From NCBI RefSeq assembly GCF_039534915.1, contig NZ_BAAAWE010000001.1:4402001-4466000 (forward strand): a stretch of DNA of 64,000 nucleotides, in the 5' to 3' direction. Made by a program: the position numbers and the translations under genes. The notes under the pieces were generated by a model. It did not search any database. It was given only the letters and a program-made list of their open reading frames with translations, and was not told where the DNA came from. Positions 25,484 to 34,079 of this stretch are shown one piece after another; the stretch's first letter is position 1; every line of letters starts with the position of its first letter. The DNA is from Streptomyces roseofulvus (GTDB lineage: Bacteria > Actinomycetota > Actinomycetes > Streptomycetales > Streptomycetaceae).

Positions 25484-26988
25484 GGTCCGCCGCCGACCGT
25501 TCCCGTGGTGTCCTCCGGCGCGGCGTCGCGGGCGATCCCGGTGACGACCTCGTCGCCCGCGCGGAGCGGCGTACCGCCGAGGGGGGTCACGGCGACGTAT
25601 CCGTCGCCGGTCGCGCCGGGGCGGACCTCGACCCGGCGCCGGTCGCGGGAGGCGGTGAGCACGGTGACCACCGTCCTCCCGTCGATCCCCGAACTGAGGG
25701 CGGTGATGGGCACCACGAGCGCCTTCGTCCCGGTGGACCCCGCCTCGATGGTGAGGCGTACGTCCTGTCCGGTGAGCCGTTCGTCCAGCGGCCGGTCCGG
25801 CACCACCTCCACCAGGTAACCGGATGCCTCGGGGCCGGTCTGCTGTCCGTCGGACTCGCCCTGTGGCGGTTCGGTGGGCGTGTCGGCGACGGACACGACC
25901 CGTGCCGAGGCGGTCACGCCGGTCAGTTCGGAGTGGATCTCGACCTTCTGCCGCGGGCGCAGCAGCCCCTTCTGGTAGGTGGGTACGTACGCCTGGACGA
26001 GCAGCCGGCCCGCCGAGACGGTGAGCGAGGTCTGCGCGGCCTCGCTGCCCACCTTCCCCCGTACGGCGTCGAGCCGGGCGGGAAAGCTGGTGAGGTAGAC
26101 GACTTCACCGGCGGGAAGCATGGGGCCCGCGGCGGCCTCCGCCTCGGCGAGGGTCTCCTTGGCGGCGGCCAGGTCCTCGACCGCTCTGCGTACGATCCGG
26201 TCCGCGTCGTCCGCGGCGCTCTTCGGCCCGTCCGTGTGCGGGCCTTCGCCCCGGTTCCTGTCCGCGTCTTCCCCCGCGTTCTCGTCGGTGTCGTCGTCCC
26301 CGGTCGGGCCTGCGGCCGCCACCCGCGCGTCCTCCAGGGCGCGCTCGGCCTGCTTCACGGCTCCTCGGGCGGCCGTGAGGGCGGCGCCGTCGTCGTTCTG
26401 CGCGGGCAGGGGGGTGTAGCCGGTGTCCGTGTAGAGGGCGGCGAGGGCCGCCTGGGTGCCGGTGCCGAAGACGCCCTTCTCGTCCGGGCCGGTCGGGTGG
26501 CCGAGCAGCCCGAGCGCGGTCTGCAACTGGCGTACGTCGTCGCCCGACGCGCCCGGGCGAAGATCCCGGTACGAGGGCACCGAGCCCCGCAGGGCGATGA
26601 CGGGGCGCCCGCTCACCTCGACGAGCACCTGGCCGTTGCGTATGGCCTCGCCCTGGCGCACCGGGAGCCGGGTCACGACCGGGCTCGTCGCACCCTCACC
26701 CGGGTTGACCTGGGGTTTGATCCGCAGCGACTGTTCGGCCGTCACCTGTCCGCGGGTGATGACGGAGGTGACGAGCACCCGGTGCTCGACCGGGGCGGTG
26801 AGCACGTCGGCCGGGGGCGGGCCCGCGTCCGCAGCCGCCTGCGCGGGTGACTTGACGGTGCCGGCGACCAGTACCCCGCCGACGGTCAGGGCCAGGGCCG
26901 TGCCGGCGACGGCCAGCGCCCAGCGCCGACGTCGTGCGGTGGCGCCGGCCCGGGCCGACGGGGCGATGCCCTCCCGGGGCTCGTTCAC
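25480..26988 (-). CDS. membrane fusion (MacA/HlyD-like) adaptor with peptidoglycan-binding domain
   Basis: A 502-aa protein. It has a basic N-terminus, one membrane helix (about 24-44), and a peptidoglycan-binding-1 domain (about residues 130-180: LRPGASGDDVRQLQTALGLLG, then GTGTQAALAALY). A long acidic and coiled-coil region follows, then the HlyD-type beta domain with VQAYVPTYQKGLLRPRQKVEI. In Gram-positives such adaptors dock on MacB permeases. The start is GTG at 26988, four bases after the lipoprotein stop, so all four leftward genes form an operon. Confidence 0.88.
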   Translation of the reverse strand: MNEPREGIAPSARAGATARRRRWALAVAGTALALTVGGVLVAGTVKSPAQAAADAGPPPADVLTAPVEHRVLVTSVITRGQVTAEQSLRIKPQVNPGEGATSPVVTRLPVRQGEAIRNGQVLVEVSGRPVIALRGSVPSYRDLRPGASGDDVRQLQTALGLLGHPTGPDEKGVFGTGTQAALAALYTDTGYTPLPAQNDDGAALTAARGAVKQAERALEDARVAAAGPTGDDDTDENAGEDADRNRGEGPHTDGPKSAADDADRIVRRAVEDLAAAKETLAEAEAAAGPMLPAGEVVYLTSFPARLDAVRGKVGSEAAQTSLTVSAGRLLVQAYVPTYQKGLLRPRQKVEIHSELTGVTASARVVSVADTPTEPPQGESDGQQTGPEASGYLVEVVPDRPLDERLTGQDVRLTIEAGSTGTKALVVPITALSSGIDGRTVVTVLTASRDRRRVEVRPGATGDGYVAVTPLGGTPLRAGDEVVTGIARDAAPEDTTGTVGGGP

Positions 26989-26992
26989 CCGC

Positions 26993-27496
26993 TCACCCGC
27001 CCAGGTGGCCGTTGTCGGTCCCGTCGCCGGGTGCGCACGCGCGCTCGGCGACGCGCAGCCGCTCCATGTCCGTGCCCTCGATGCCGGGCGGGAGCGGGAC
27101 GTCGCCCGTCTCGGGGTCGGGATCGGGGTAGTCGGCGAAGCCCTTCCCGCGTACGCACGCGCTGAACTCGCGGGCCTTCGCCAGCCTCTCCGCGGGCGGC
27201 ACGGCGTCCCGTCGCGGGGGCAGGAGGTCCTTGCAGGCGGCTTCGGCGCGCGCCATGCCTTCGGGGTCCTTCGCCGCGGCGTCCTTGTCCACCCGCAGCT
27301 GGGCGTCGTCCCGCTTCTCGAGCACGACGCCCTGATCCTCCAGGCACCGGTAGTAGCCGACGTCCTGGGGGCCGCCCGAGGCGGAACCGGCGGCGCTCGG
27401 CGTGCTGTCGCCGGAACACCCCACGGCGAAGGCGGCGAGGACGCAGGCGACAGCGGCGGCACGGACACTGCTCGGCACCGCGCGGACGACATTCAT
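26993..27496 (-). CDS. cysteine-containing lipoprotein of the efflux operon
   Basis: A 167-aa lipoprotein. The signal peptide ends in lipobox AVGC (Cys near residue 27). The mature part has three further cysteines in helical contexts: YYRCLEDQGV, AEAACKDLLP and FSACVRGKGFADYPDP. The pairing of Cys with an Asp/Gly turn resembles the lipoprotein encoded at 28252-29217. It is the first gene of the leftward efflux operon. Its role is unknown; a substrate-binding or sensing protein for the transporter is possible. Confidence 0.78.
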   Translation of the reverse strand: MNVVRAVPSSVRAAAVACVLAAFAVGCSGDSTPSAAGSASGGPQDVGYYRCLEDQGVVLEKRDDAQLRVDKDAAAKDPEGMARAEAACKDLLPPRRDAVPPAERLAKAREFSACVRGKGFADYPDPDPETGDVPLPPGIEGTDMERLRVAERACAPGDGTDNGHLGG

Positions 27497-27732
27497 GAAC
27501 GGGCCCCCATGGACTGGTGAGGAGATCTGCTGGGGGATGACCGTCCGCCGGTCGCGGGAGCTGTGGTGGTCGACCACGGCTGGGGCTGCTGCCCCGAGAT
27601 CCCTTCGCGATCGTCACCCAGGTGCGGAGATCATAAAAGTGGTGGACGTGTGTCTTCAACTCCCTTTTAATGAGCGGCGTTTGTGCGCCCTCTCCGCAGG
27701 GTGCCACCGTGTCGACTTTATGGGGGGAAGAC

Positions 27733-28161
27733 ATGAACAGCAGCTCCATGACGCGTCGCCGGCTCGTCGGCGGCGTGCTCGCCGCCGTGGCCGTGGCCGG
27801 GATCGGACTGGCCACGGCGCCCGGCGCGGCCGCCCTCAACAAGGACGGAAGCCTGGAGGCCTACGAGTTCGGTCTCTACTACAACTCCGGTCAGGGGGGC
27901 TGCGTCTTCGACCTGGCCGTCTCCGACTGGGACTTCTCGAACGACACGTTCTGGAGGCCGAGCGGCACCTGCTACGGCTACGGCCAGACCACCAACGACA
28001 ACACGGCCTCGTACTACAACCGCGACACCGGCACGTGGTGGGTGTACACGGACGCCGACGGTGACGGCGCGGAGGGCACCCTGCCGCCCGGATACAAGGG
28101 CGACGCCTCCCGCACCTTCAAGAACCAGATCTCGTCGGCCTTCCCGTACGACGCCCACTGA
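27733..28161 (+). CDS. secreted crystallin-like / inhibitor-I36-like protein
   Basis: A 142-aa secreted protein. The signal sequence (MTRRRLVGGVLAAVAVAG, ending near ATAPGAAA) has a twin-arginine-like start. The mature domain of about 105 residues has the pattern EFGLYYNSGQGGCVF, GYGQTTNDNTAS and GTLPPGYKG. This is like the beta/gamma-crystallin fold of Streptomyces metalloproteinase inhibitors (I36) and similar proteins. Two cysteines (CVFD and GTCYG) could form a disulfide. It lies divergent from the efflux operon. Exact activity is unknown. Confidence 0.72.
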   Translation: MNSSSMTRRRLVGGVLAAVAVAGIGLATAPGAAALNKDGSLEAYEFGLYYNSGQGGCVFDLAVSDWDFSNDTFWRPSGTCYGYGQTTNDNTASYYNRDTGTWWVYTDADGDGAEGTLPPGYKGDASRTFKNQISSAFPYDAH

Positions 28162-28251
28162 TCAGCGCGACCGTCCGCGTGGCGGTTGCCGTAACCGGTC
28201 TCCGGTGCGGCAACCGCCATGCGGCGTTGCGCGCACGCTTGCGAGGACCAC

Positions 28252-29217
28252 ATGTTTTCCGCAGCCCCACACCGCCGCACCCCGTTCCTGGTCGCGGCGT
28301 CGGCGGCCGTCGCGTTGCTCAGCGGGTGCTCGGGCGACGGTGCCCAGCCGGCCGGTGCGAACGCCGAGCCGGCGGTGTCCGCCATCCCCACGATCGCCGA
28401 GGCGACGACGCTGAGATTCCCGCTGGACGCCTTCGAGGCGACCGACGAGCAGAACCGCACCCTCGCGCGGGCGCAGGGGATCCTCACCTCGCGCTGCATG
28501 GCCCGATTCGGCTTCAGTTACCAGGCCCCTCAGAACAGTTCTCCGCAGCAGCCACGCGGCGGTTCCCGGCGCTTCGGCGTCACCGACCTGAAGACCGCCT
28601 CGCAGTACGGCTACCGCAACCCGCGGACCGCGGGCTCCGAGCCGCCGCGGGACACCGGAAGGGGGACGCTGAGCAAGACCGCGGAGATCGCGCTGCTGGG
28701 GGAGCCAGGGCTGAAGCCGGAGGACCTGCCGGCGAGCCAGCAGGAGGCCGAGCGCCAAGGCGGCAGCGCGACCGAAGTCAACGACAAGCGCATCCCCTTC
28801 GGCGGCTGCACGCGCGAGTCCTTCCTCCAGCTGTACGCGCCGAAGCCGGGCACCGTCGACCTGCTGTACGTCTTCAACCTGCGCAACCAGGCCGATTCCG
28901 AGTACCGAGGGGACTCACGCGTCCGGGCGGTCGACCGGCGTTGGTCCGACTGCATGGCGGAATCCGGCTACCGGGCACGGGATCCGCACAACGCGGCCGA
29001 GGAGCTCGGGCTGACCGACGCGCGGTCGGGCCCCGAGGCGATCAGCGCGGCCAAGGCCGACGTGGCCTGCAAGCACCGGGTCAACCTGGTCGGCGTCCAC
29101 TACGCGGTCCTGTCGGCCTACGAGCAGCGCGCGGTCGAGAGGAACGCCGAGACTCTCAAGCTCGCGAAGGACCAGCTCGACGAACGCCTCCGGCTGGCGG
29201 CGAGCCTGACCGGCTGA
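28252..29217 (+). CDS. cysteine-containing lipoprotein
   Basis: A 321-aa lipoprotein with a signal peptide ending in lipobox LSGC. The start is ATG at 28252 after GAGGACC; an in-frame ATG 11 codons upstream is less likely. The mature part has cysteines in SRCMARFGFSY, FGGCTRESF, WSDCMAESGYRARDP and VACKHRVNL. The C-M-x-x-x-G-[FY] unit occurs twice and recalls the shorter lipoprotein at 26993-27496. Function is unknown. It follows the crystallin-like gene by 90 bases and may belong to the same unit. Confidence 0.78.
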   Translation: MFSAAPHRRTPFLVAASAAVALLSGCSGDGAQPAGANAEPAVSAIPTIAEATTLRFPLDAFEATDEQNRTLARAQGILTSRCMARFGFSYQAPQNSSPQQPRGGSRRFGVTDLKTASQYGYRNPRTAGSEPPRDTGRGTLSKTAEIALLGEPGLKPEDLPASQQEAERQGGSATEVNDKRIPFGGCTRESFLQLYAPKPGTVDLLYVFNLRNQADSEYRGDSRVRAVDRRWSDCMAESGYRARDPHNAAEELGLTDARSGPEAISAAKADVACKHRVNLVGVHYAVLSAYEQRAVERNAETLKLAKDQLDERLRLAASLTG

Positions 29218-29248
29218 CCGGCGGCGGAACCGCGCCTCGGTACGGTCC

Positions 29249-29668
29249 TCAGCGGGCGAGGGCGGACAGGAGGGCGTCGAGCAGCTCGCGGTCGCGCGGC
29301 TGGGTGAGGCGGGTGCGGGCCTCTGCCGGGGGCAGCCAGCGCAGCCGGTCCACCTCGGGGCCCGGTACGAAGGTTCCGCCGAGGGCGCGGGCCGCCCAGT
29401 AGGCGACCTCCTTGGGGCGGCCGTCCGCGGCGTACCGGACGGTGGGCAGCCGGGGGCCCAGCTCGCAGTGGTGGCCGGTCTCCTCCAGGACCTCCCGGAG
29501 GGCGCACGCCTCGGCGCTCTCGCCGCGCTTCCGCTTCCCCTTCGGATGGGACCAGTCGTCGTATTTCGGCCGGTGGACGAGGGCGATCTCGATGGCCCGG
29601 CCGTCCCCCGCCGCCGGGCGCCAGAGGACGCAGCCGGCGGCGAGGACGGGCGGGGCGGCGGAGCTCAC
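29249..29668 (-). CDS. Nudix hydrolase (MutT-like)
   Basis: A 139-aa Nudix protein. The Nudix box is complete: a Gly at the start of GKRKRGE, then ALREVLEETGH, matching G-x5-E-x7-REUxEExGU. It should hydrolyse nucleoside-diphosphate-linked substrates such as oxidised dGTP or diadenosine polyphosphates. It starts with GTG overlapping the stop of the CHAD gene, and so is coupled to the polyphosphate genes. That neighbourhood makes a polyphosphate- or Ap(n)A-related role possible. Confidence 0.92.
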   Translation of the reverse strand: MSSAAPPVLAAGCVLWRPAAGDGRAIEIALVHRPKYDDWSHPKGKRKRGESAEACALREVLEETGHHCELGPRLPTVRYAADGRPKEVAYWAARALGGTFVPGPEVDRLRWLPPAEARTRLTQPRDRELLDALLSALAR

Positions 29669-30666
29669 GGGACCGGGACGGTGGCGGTGCGCCAGGCGTT
29701 CTGGAAGGCGAAGCGGGCGGCTTCGACCTCGTGGCGCTGGTCGGCGTGGAGGACCCCCAGGGCGTACGCGGTGGCGGGGGCGATCCGGGGGGTACGGGCC
29801 GCGGCGGCGGCGGCCGCCGCGGCCTCGGCGGCGTCGCGGTGCCGGTCGAGGGCCCGGGCCGCCTCGTACAGCACGGCGTCCGGCTCGCGGCCGACGGCCG
29901 TCACCTCGGTCGCGTACCGGTGGAGCCGGAGCAGCAGCCGGGTGTGGTGCCAGGGCGCGTCCTGGTTCTCGCCGGCCGCCAGGGCCAGCGCCTCCGCGTT
30001 GTACGGGTGGGCGGCGCGGGTCAGCGGCAGGGCCTCGACCGCGTCGAGCAGGCGGCGGCGGGCGACCGAGGCGGAGGCGTCGAGGACCTCGGGGGCGGGG
30101 GCCGCGCCGGCCGGGCCGAGCGGCACCTCGGAGGCGAGGAGGGCGACGGCGTCGGCGAGCGCGTGGAAGCGGGAGGAGCCGAGGGCCTGGAGGGCGGCCG
30201 AGTGGGCCCGGGTCCTGGCCAGGGTGAGCTGCCGCTCCAGCAGGGCGCCGGCCCGGGCGGCGCCGATGGTGAGCCCGGCGCTCTCCGAGCCGCGGGCGGC
30301 CGGCACCGGCCCGCTGCCGCCGGCCAGCCGGTTCAGCGCGTCCATCAGCCGCACCAGCCGGGAGGTGCACGCCTGCTCCTGGGCGAGGGTGCCGGAGAGC
30401 CAGGCCAGCTCGGTGCGGAGCTGGTCGGCCCAGGCCGCGTCGAGCAGCGCCCGGTAGGTGTGCAGGCTGCCGCTGATGCGGCGGGCGGCCGCCCGCAGGG
30501 TCCCGGCGGCCTCCTCCGCTCCGGCCGTGTCCGCGCCGCTCTCGCCGTGCTGCCGCAGGCCGCGGAGGAAGTCCGCGGCCCGGGCGTGCAGGTAGGGAGC
30601 CAGGACCTCGCCCGCGGTCACGTCCTGCGTGGACGGTGTGGACTGCGTGGGGTCAAGGTTGTGCAC
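29665..30666 (-). CDS. CHAD-domain protein
   Basis: A 333-aa, alpha-helical protein of the CHAD family. It is rich in His, Arg and Lys on helical faces, with the family start of TAGEVLAPYLHARAADFL and SLHTYRALLDAAWADQL. CHAD domains bind polyphosphate. It starts with GTG inside the end of ppk (14-base overlap), so polyphosphate kinase and a polyphosphate-binding protein are made together. Confidence 0.88.
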   Translation of the reverse strand: MHNLDPTQSTPSTQDVTAGEVLAPYLHARAADFLRGLRQHGESGADTAGAEEAAGTLRAAARRISGSLHTYRALLDAAWADQLRTELAWLSGTLAQEQACTSRLVRLMDALNRLAGGSGPVPAARGSESAGLTIGAARAGALLERQLTLARTRAHSAALQALGSSRFHALADAVALLASEVPLGPAGAAPAPEVLDASASVARRRLLDAVEALPLTRAAHPYNAEALALAAGENQDAPWHHTRLLLRLHRYATEVTAVGREPDAVLYEAARALDRHRDAAEAAAAAAAAARTPRIAPATAYALGVLHADQRHEVEAARFAFQNAWRTATVPVP

Positions 30667-32896
30667 GCCGGCGCCTCCGCGCGTCGATGAGCATCTCCTG
30701 CACGTGCCGCAGCGGCTTGCCCTCGGGGTCGGTCGCGTGGCGCGTCCAGTTCCCGTCCGGGCCGAGGTGCCAGGAGGAGGTGGTGTCGGACATCCCGGTC
30801 TCCAGGAGCCGGGTGAGGGCCGCCCGGTGGGCGGGGTCGGAGACCCGGACCAGGGCCTCGATGCGCCGGTCCAGGTTGCGGTGCATCATGTCGGCGCTGC
30901 CCAGCCAGACCTCGGGCTCGCCGCCGTTGCCGAAGGCGAAGACCCGGGAGTGCTCCAGGAAGCGGCCGAGGACGGAGCGGACCCGGATGTTGTCGGACAG
31001 GCCGGGGACGCCGGGCCGTACGGCGCAGATGCCGCGGACCCAGACGTCGACCGGGACGCCGGCCTGGGAGGCCCGGTAGCAGGCGTCGATGACGGCCTCG
31101 TCGACCATCGAGTTGACCTTGATCTTCACGTACGCGGGCCGGCCCGCCCGGTGGTGGGCGATCTCCTTGGTGATCCGGGAGACCAGTCCGTCGCGGAGCG
31201 ACTTCGGGGCGGTCAGCAGGCGCCGGTAGGTCTCGCGGCGGGAGTAGCCGGAGAGCCGGTTGAAGAGGTCGGAGAGGTCCGCGCCGACCTGCGGGTCGGC
31301 GGTGAGCAGGCCGAGGTCCTCGTAGAGCCGGGCGGTCTTCGGGTGGTAGTTGCCGGTGCCGACGTGCGAGTAGCGGCGCAGCAGCTCGCCCTCCTGGCGT
31401 ACCACCAGGGACAGCTTGCAGTGCGTCTTGAGGCCGACGAGGCCGTAGACGACGTGGCAGCCGGCCTCCTCCAGCTTCCGCGCCCACTTGATGTTGGCCT
31501 GCTCGTCGAAGCGGGCCTTGATCTCGACGAGCACGAGGACCTGCTTGCCGGACTCGGCGGCGTCGATGAGGGCGTCGACTATCGGGGAGTCGCCGGAGGT
31601 GCGGTAGAGCGTCTGCTTGATCGCGAGGACGTCCGGGTCGGCCGCCGCCTGCTCCAGGAACGCCTGCACGGAGGTGGAGAAGGAGTCGTACGGGTGGTGC
31701 AGCAGCACGTCCCGCTCGCGCAGCGCCGCGAAGATGTCGGGCGCGGACGCGGACTCGACCTCGGCGAGGTCCCGGTGGGTGCCGGCGACGAACTTGGGGT
31801 ACTTGAGCTCGGGCCGGTCCTGCGAGGCGATCCCGAAGAGCCCGGTCAGGTCGAGCGGGCCGGGCAGCGGGTAGACCTCGGCGTCGGAGATCTTCAGCTC
31901 GCGGACCAGCAGGTCGAGCACGTACGGGTCGATGGACTCCTCGACCTCCAGGCGGACCGGCGGGCCGAAGCGGCGCCGCATGAGCTCCTTCTCCAGGGCC
32001 ATGAGGAGGTTCTCGGCGTCGTCCTCCTCGACCTCCAGGTCCTCGTTCCGCGTCACCCGGAACATGTGGTGCGCCAGCACCTCCATGCCGGGGAACAGCT
32101 CCTCCAGGTGCGCCGCGATCACGTCCTCCAGGGGCACGTACCGCTGCGGGGACGCCTCCAGGAAGCGGGAGAGCAGCGGCGGCACCTTGACCCGGGCGAA
32201 GTGGCGGTGGCCGCTGACCGGGTTCCGCACGACCACGGCCAGGTTGAGGGAGAGGCCGGAGATGTAGGGGAAGGGGTGCGCCGGGTCCACGGCGAGCGGG
32301 GTGAGGACGGGGAAGATCTGCTGCCGGAAGAGGGTGAAGAGCCGGGCCTGCTCCTTCTCCGTGAGGTCCGGCCAGCGCATCAGGTGGATGCCCTCGTCGG
32401 CCAGCGCGGGGGACACGTCCTGCTGGTAGCAGGCGGCGTGCCGGGCCATCAGCTCGCGCGAGCGGGTCCAGATGAGGTCGAGCACCTCGCGGGGCTGGAG
32501 GCCGGAGGCGGAGCGGGTGGCGACGCCGGTGGCGATGCGGCGCTTGAGGCCGGCGACGCGGACCATGAAGAACTCGTCGAGGTTCGAGGCGAAGATCGCG
32601 AGGAAGTTCGCCCGTTCGAGGAGCGGGGTGGCCGGGTCCTCGGCGAGTTCGAGGACCCGCTCGTTGAAGGCGAGCCAGCTGCGCTCGCGGTCGAGGAAGC
32701 GGCCCTGGGGCAGCTCGGCGGAGGCGTCCTCGTCGGCCTCGTAGGCGTCGATCTCGGAGTCGAGGTCGGGTTCGAGGTCGCTCACGGCTCCGCCGTTCAC
32801 GGCATGCGGGCGGTGCGCCGCTATGGAACCCAGGGACGGCTGCGGGGACGCGGTGGCGGAGGTCTGGACCGGGACCTCGGCGGGCTGCTGGCTCAT
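30653..32896 (-). CDS. ppk: polyphosphate kinase
   Basis: A 747-aa polyphosphate kinase of the PPK1 type. Domains run from the N-terminal FLDRERSWLAFNERVL and ASNLDEFFMVRVAG to the phospholipase-D-like catalytic part. That includes LYRTSGDSPIVDALIDAA, HCKLSLVVRQEG and YSHVGTGNYHPKTA, whose His is the phosphorylated residue. It makes polyphosphate from ATP reversibly. ATG at 32896 is chosen; an in-frame ATG at 33022 would add 42 residues of low-complexity sequence. It leads a ppk-CHAD-nudix operon. Confidence 0.96.
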   Translation of the reverse strand: MSQQPAEVPVQTSATASPQPSLGSIAAHRPHAVNGGAVSDLEPDLDSEIDAYEADEDASAELPQGRFLDRERSWLAFNERVLELAEDPATPLLERANFLAIFASNLDEFFMVRVAGLKRRIATGVATRSASGLQPREVLDLIWTRSRELMARHAACYQQDVSPALADEGIHLMRWPDLTEKEQARLFTLFRQQIFPVLTPLAVDPAHPFPYISGLSLNLAVVVRNPVSGHRHFARVKVPPLLSRFLEASPQRYVPLEDVIAAHLEELFPGMEVLAHHMFRVTRNEDLEVEEDDAENLLMALEKELMRRRFGPPVRLEVEESIDPYVLDLLVRELKISDAEVYPLPGPLDLTGLFGIASQDRPELKYPKFVAGTHRDLAEVESASAPDIFAALRERDVLLHHPYDSFSTSVQAFLEQAAADPDVLAIKQTLYRTSGDSPIVDALIDAAESGKQVLVLVEIKARFDEQANIKWARKLEEAGCHVVYGLVGLKTHCKLSLVVRQEGELLRRYSHVGTGNYHPKTARLYEDLGLLTADPQVGADLSDLFNRLSGYSRRETYRRLLTAPKSLRDGLVSRITKEIAHHRAGRPAYVKIKVNSMVDEAVIDACYRASQAGVPVDVWVRGICAVRPGVPGLSDNIRVRSVLGRFLEHSRVFAFGNGGEPEVWLGSADMMHRNLDRRIEALVRVSDPAHRAALTRLLETGMSDTTSSWHLGPDGNWTRHATDPEGKPLRHVQEMLIDARRRRRAQP

Positions 32897-33081
32897 GGAC
32901 CCATTCTTCCGCGCGAAAGGGTCCTCGGGCGCGTCGGAGCGGGCCGTGGGGGAGGGCAGTCTCCCCTTGGGAAGTCTTCCGGCGGAGAGCCCCCCGCCGG
33001 ACGTGATCACGGATCGCTTCATTGCGTGAGCGTCGCAAGCGCGTCTGAATGGCCGGTAACGACGACATGTCGTCCGGGGAT

Positions 33082-33114
33082 CGGGGGCGGGGCCTGTCAC
33101 GGGCCCCGTCCCCG
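33082..33114 (-). terminator. hairpin between ABC operon and ppk
   Basis: A stem CGGGGGCGGGGCC / GGCCCCGTCCCCG with one mismatch, 26 bases past the stop of the ABC permease gene. It should end leftward transcripts before ppk. The T-run TTTT lies on the + side, so the orientation is not certain. Confidence 0.6.
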
Positions 33115-33140
33115 TTTTCACCCGTCCGGGTGAGGCGCCG

Positions 33141-34079
33141 CTACGGGTGGCGGGCGCGGAGCACCCAGAAGGCGGCGAAGGCCGCGAGGGCGGCGAGGGC
33201 GAGGAGGATGCCGGTCTCGATGAGCTGGGTGGGCAGGACGTGGGAGACGGGGTGGTAGTCGACGTACTGGGCGGTGACGGGTTCGTCGACGCGGCAGACG
33301 CCGTCGGAGTCGCCGCAGAACCAGCCGGGCTCCCGTCGCCCGTCGGCCATGATCAGGCCCTGCTCCGTCATCCGTCCGCCGTCGGGCACCATCACGGTCG
33401 AGGCGCCCTCCACCGCCTTCCCGGTGATCGTGACCGGCGTCAGGAAGTCCCAGCGGACGGCGTGCAGGACGAGCATGACGACGCCGGTGGCGAGGCCGGC
33501 GGCGGACATGGCCACCAGCGTGCGGCGGATCAGCAGGCCGGCGAGCGCGCCGACGGCGATGCCGAGGAGGGCGTACGCGGCCAGGACGGTGCCGAGGACC
33601 AGGTACGGCCCGGCGTCGTGGCGCAGGAAGCCGTACGAGTCGTCGACCCGGGCCCAGCCGAGCGCGTACGCGCCGGTCAGGAGCACGACGGCGCCGAGCC
33701 CGGTCGCGGTGGCGAAGGCCAGCTTGCTGCGCAGCCAGGCCGTGGGGCTCACCGACTGGGTGAGGGAGACCTGGTACGTCCCCGACTCGTACTCGCGCGC
33801 CACCAGCGGGCCCGCGACGAAGAGCGCGGCGGCGAACGGGACGGCGAGGACGGCCTCGGAGAAGGAGTGCATGGCGCCGCGCAGCAGCGAGTAGCCGGAG
33901 TCGTTGGCGGGGAAGGCACGGCCGTCCGCCAGCAGCGTGTCCGGGGTGAGCGCGTCCCAGAGTCGCAGCGCCCCGATCACGACGAGGGCCAGGGCGGCCG
34001 CTCCGGTCGCCAGCCACAGCGTCCGCCGGTACTGGCGGAGGGCCACCCAGGTGGGGCCCTTGGGGGCGAGGGTGCTCAT
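33141..34079 (-). CDS. ABC-2 type permease of the GntR-linked exporter
   Basis: A 312-aa membrane protein with about six helices and a loop typical of ABC-2 permeases (VAREYESGTYQVSLTQSVSPTAWLRSKL). One large extracellular loop (about residues 215-275) contains a Cys pair (GWFCGDSDGVC). It starts at ATG, overlapping the stop of the ATPase gene by four bases. It is the third gene of a GntR-ATPase-permease operon of the YtrABC type, often linked to cell-wall antibiotic stress. Confidence 0.88.
   Translation of the reverse strand: MSTLAPKGPTWVALRQYRRTLWLATGAAALALVVIGALRLWDALTPDTLLADGRAFPANDSGYSLLRGAMHSFSEAVLAVPFAAALFVAGPLVAREYESGTYQVSLTQSVSPTAWLRSKLAFATATGLGAVVLLTGAYALGWARVDDSYGFLRHDAGPYLVLGTVLAAYALLGIAVGALAGLLIRRTLVAMSAAGLATGVVMLVLHAVRWDFLTPVTITGKAVEGASTVMVPDGGRMTEQGLIMADGRREPGWFCGDSDGVCRVDEPVTAQYVDYHPVSHVLPTQLIETGILLALAALAAFAAFWVLRARHP

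Noticed and set aside
30653..33022. A longer ppk starting at ATG 33022
   Set aside because: The added 42 residues are low in complexity and poorly coding-like, while ATG 32896 lies before a normal PPK1 start; it cannot be fully excluded.
32897..33060. Possible PHO boxes before ppk
   Set aside because: I found TTCAG- and TCACG-like pieces but no in-phase 11-base GTTCACC-type repeats.
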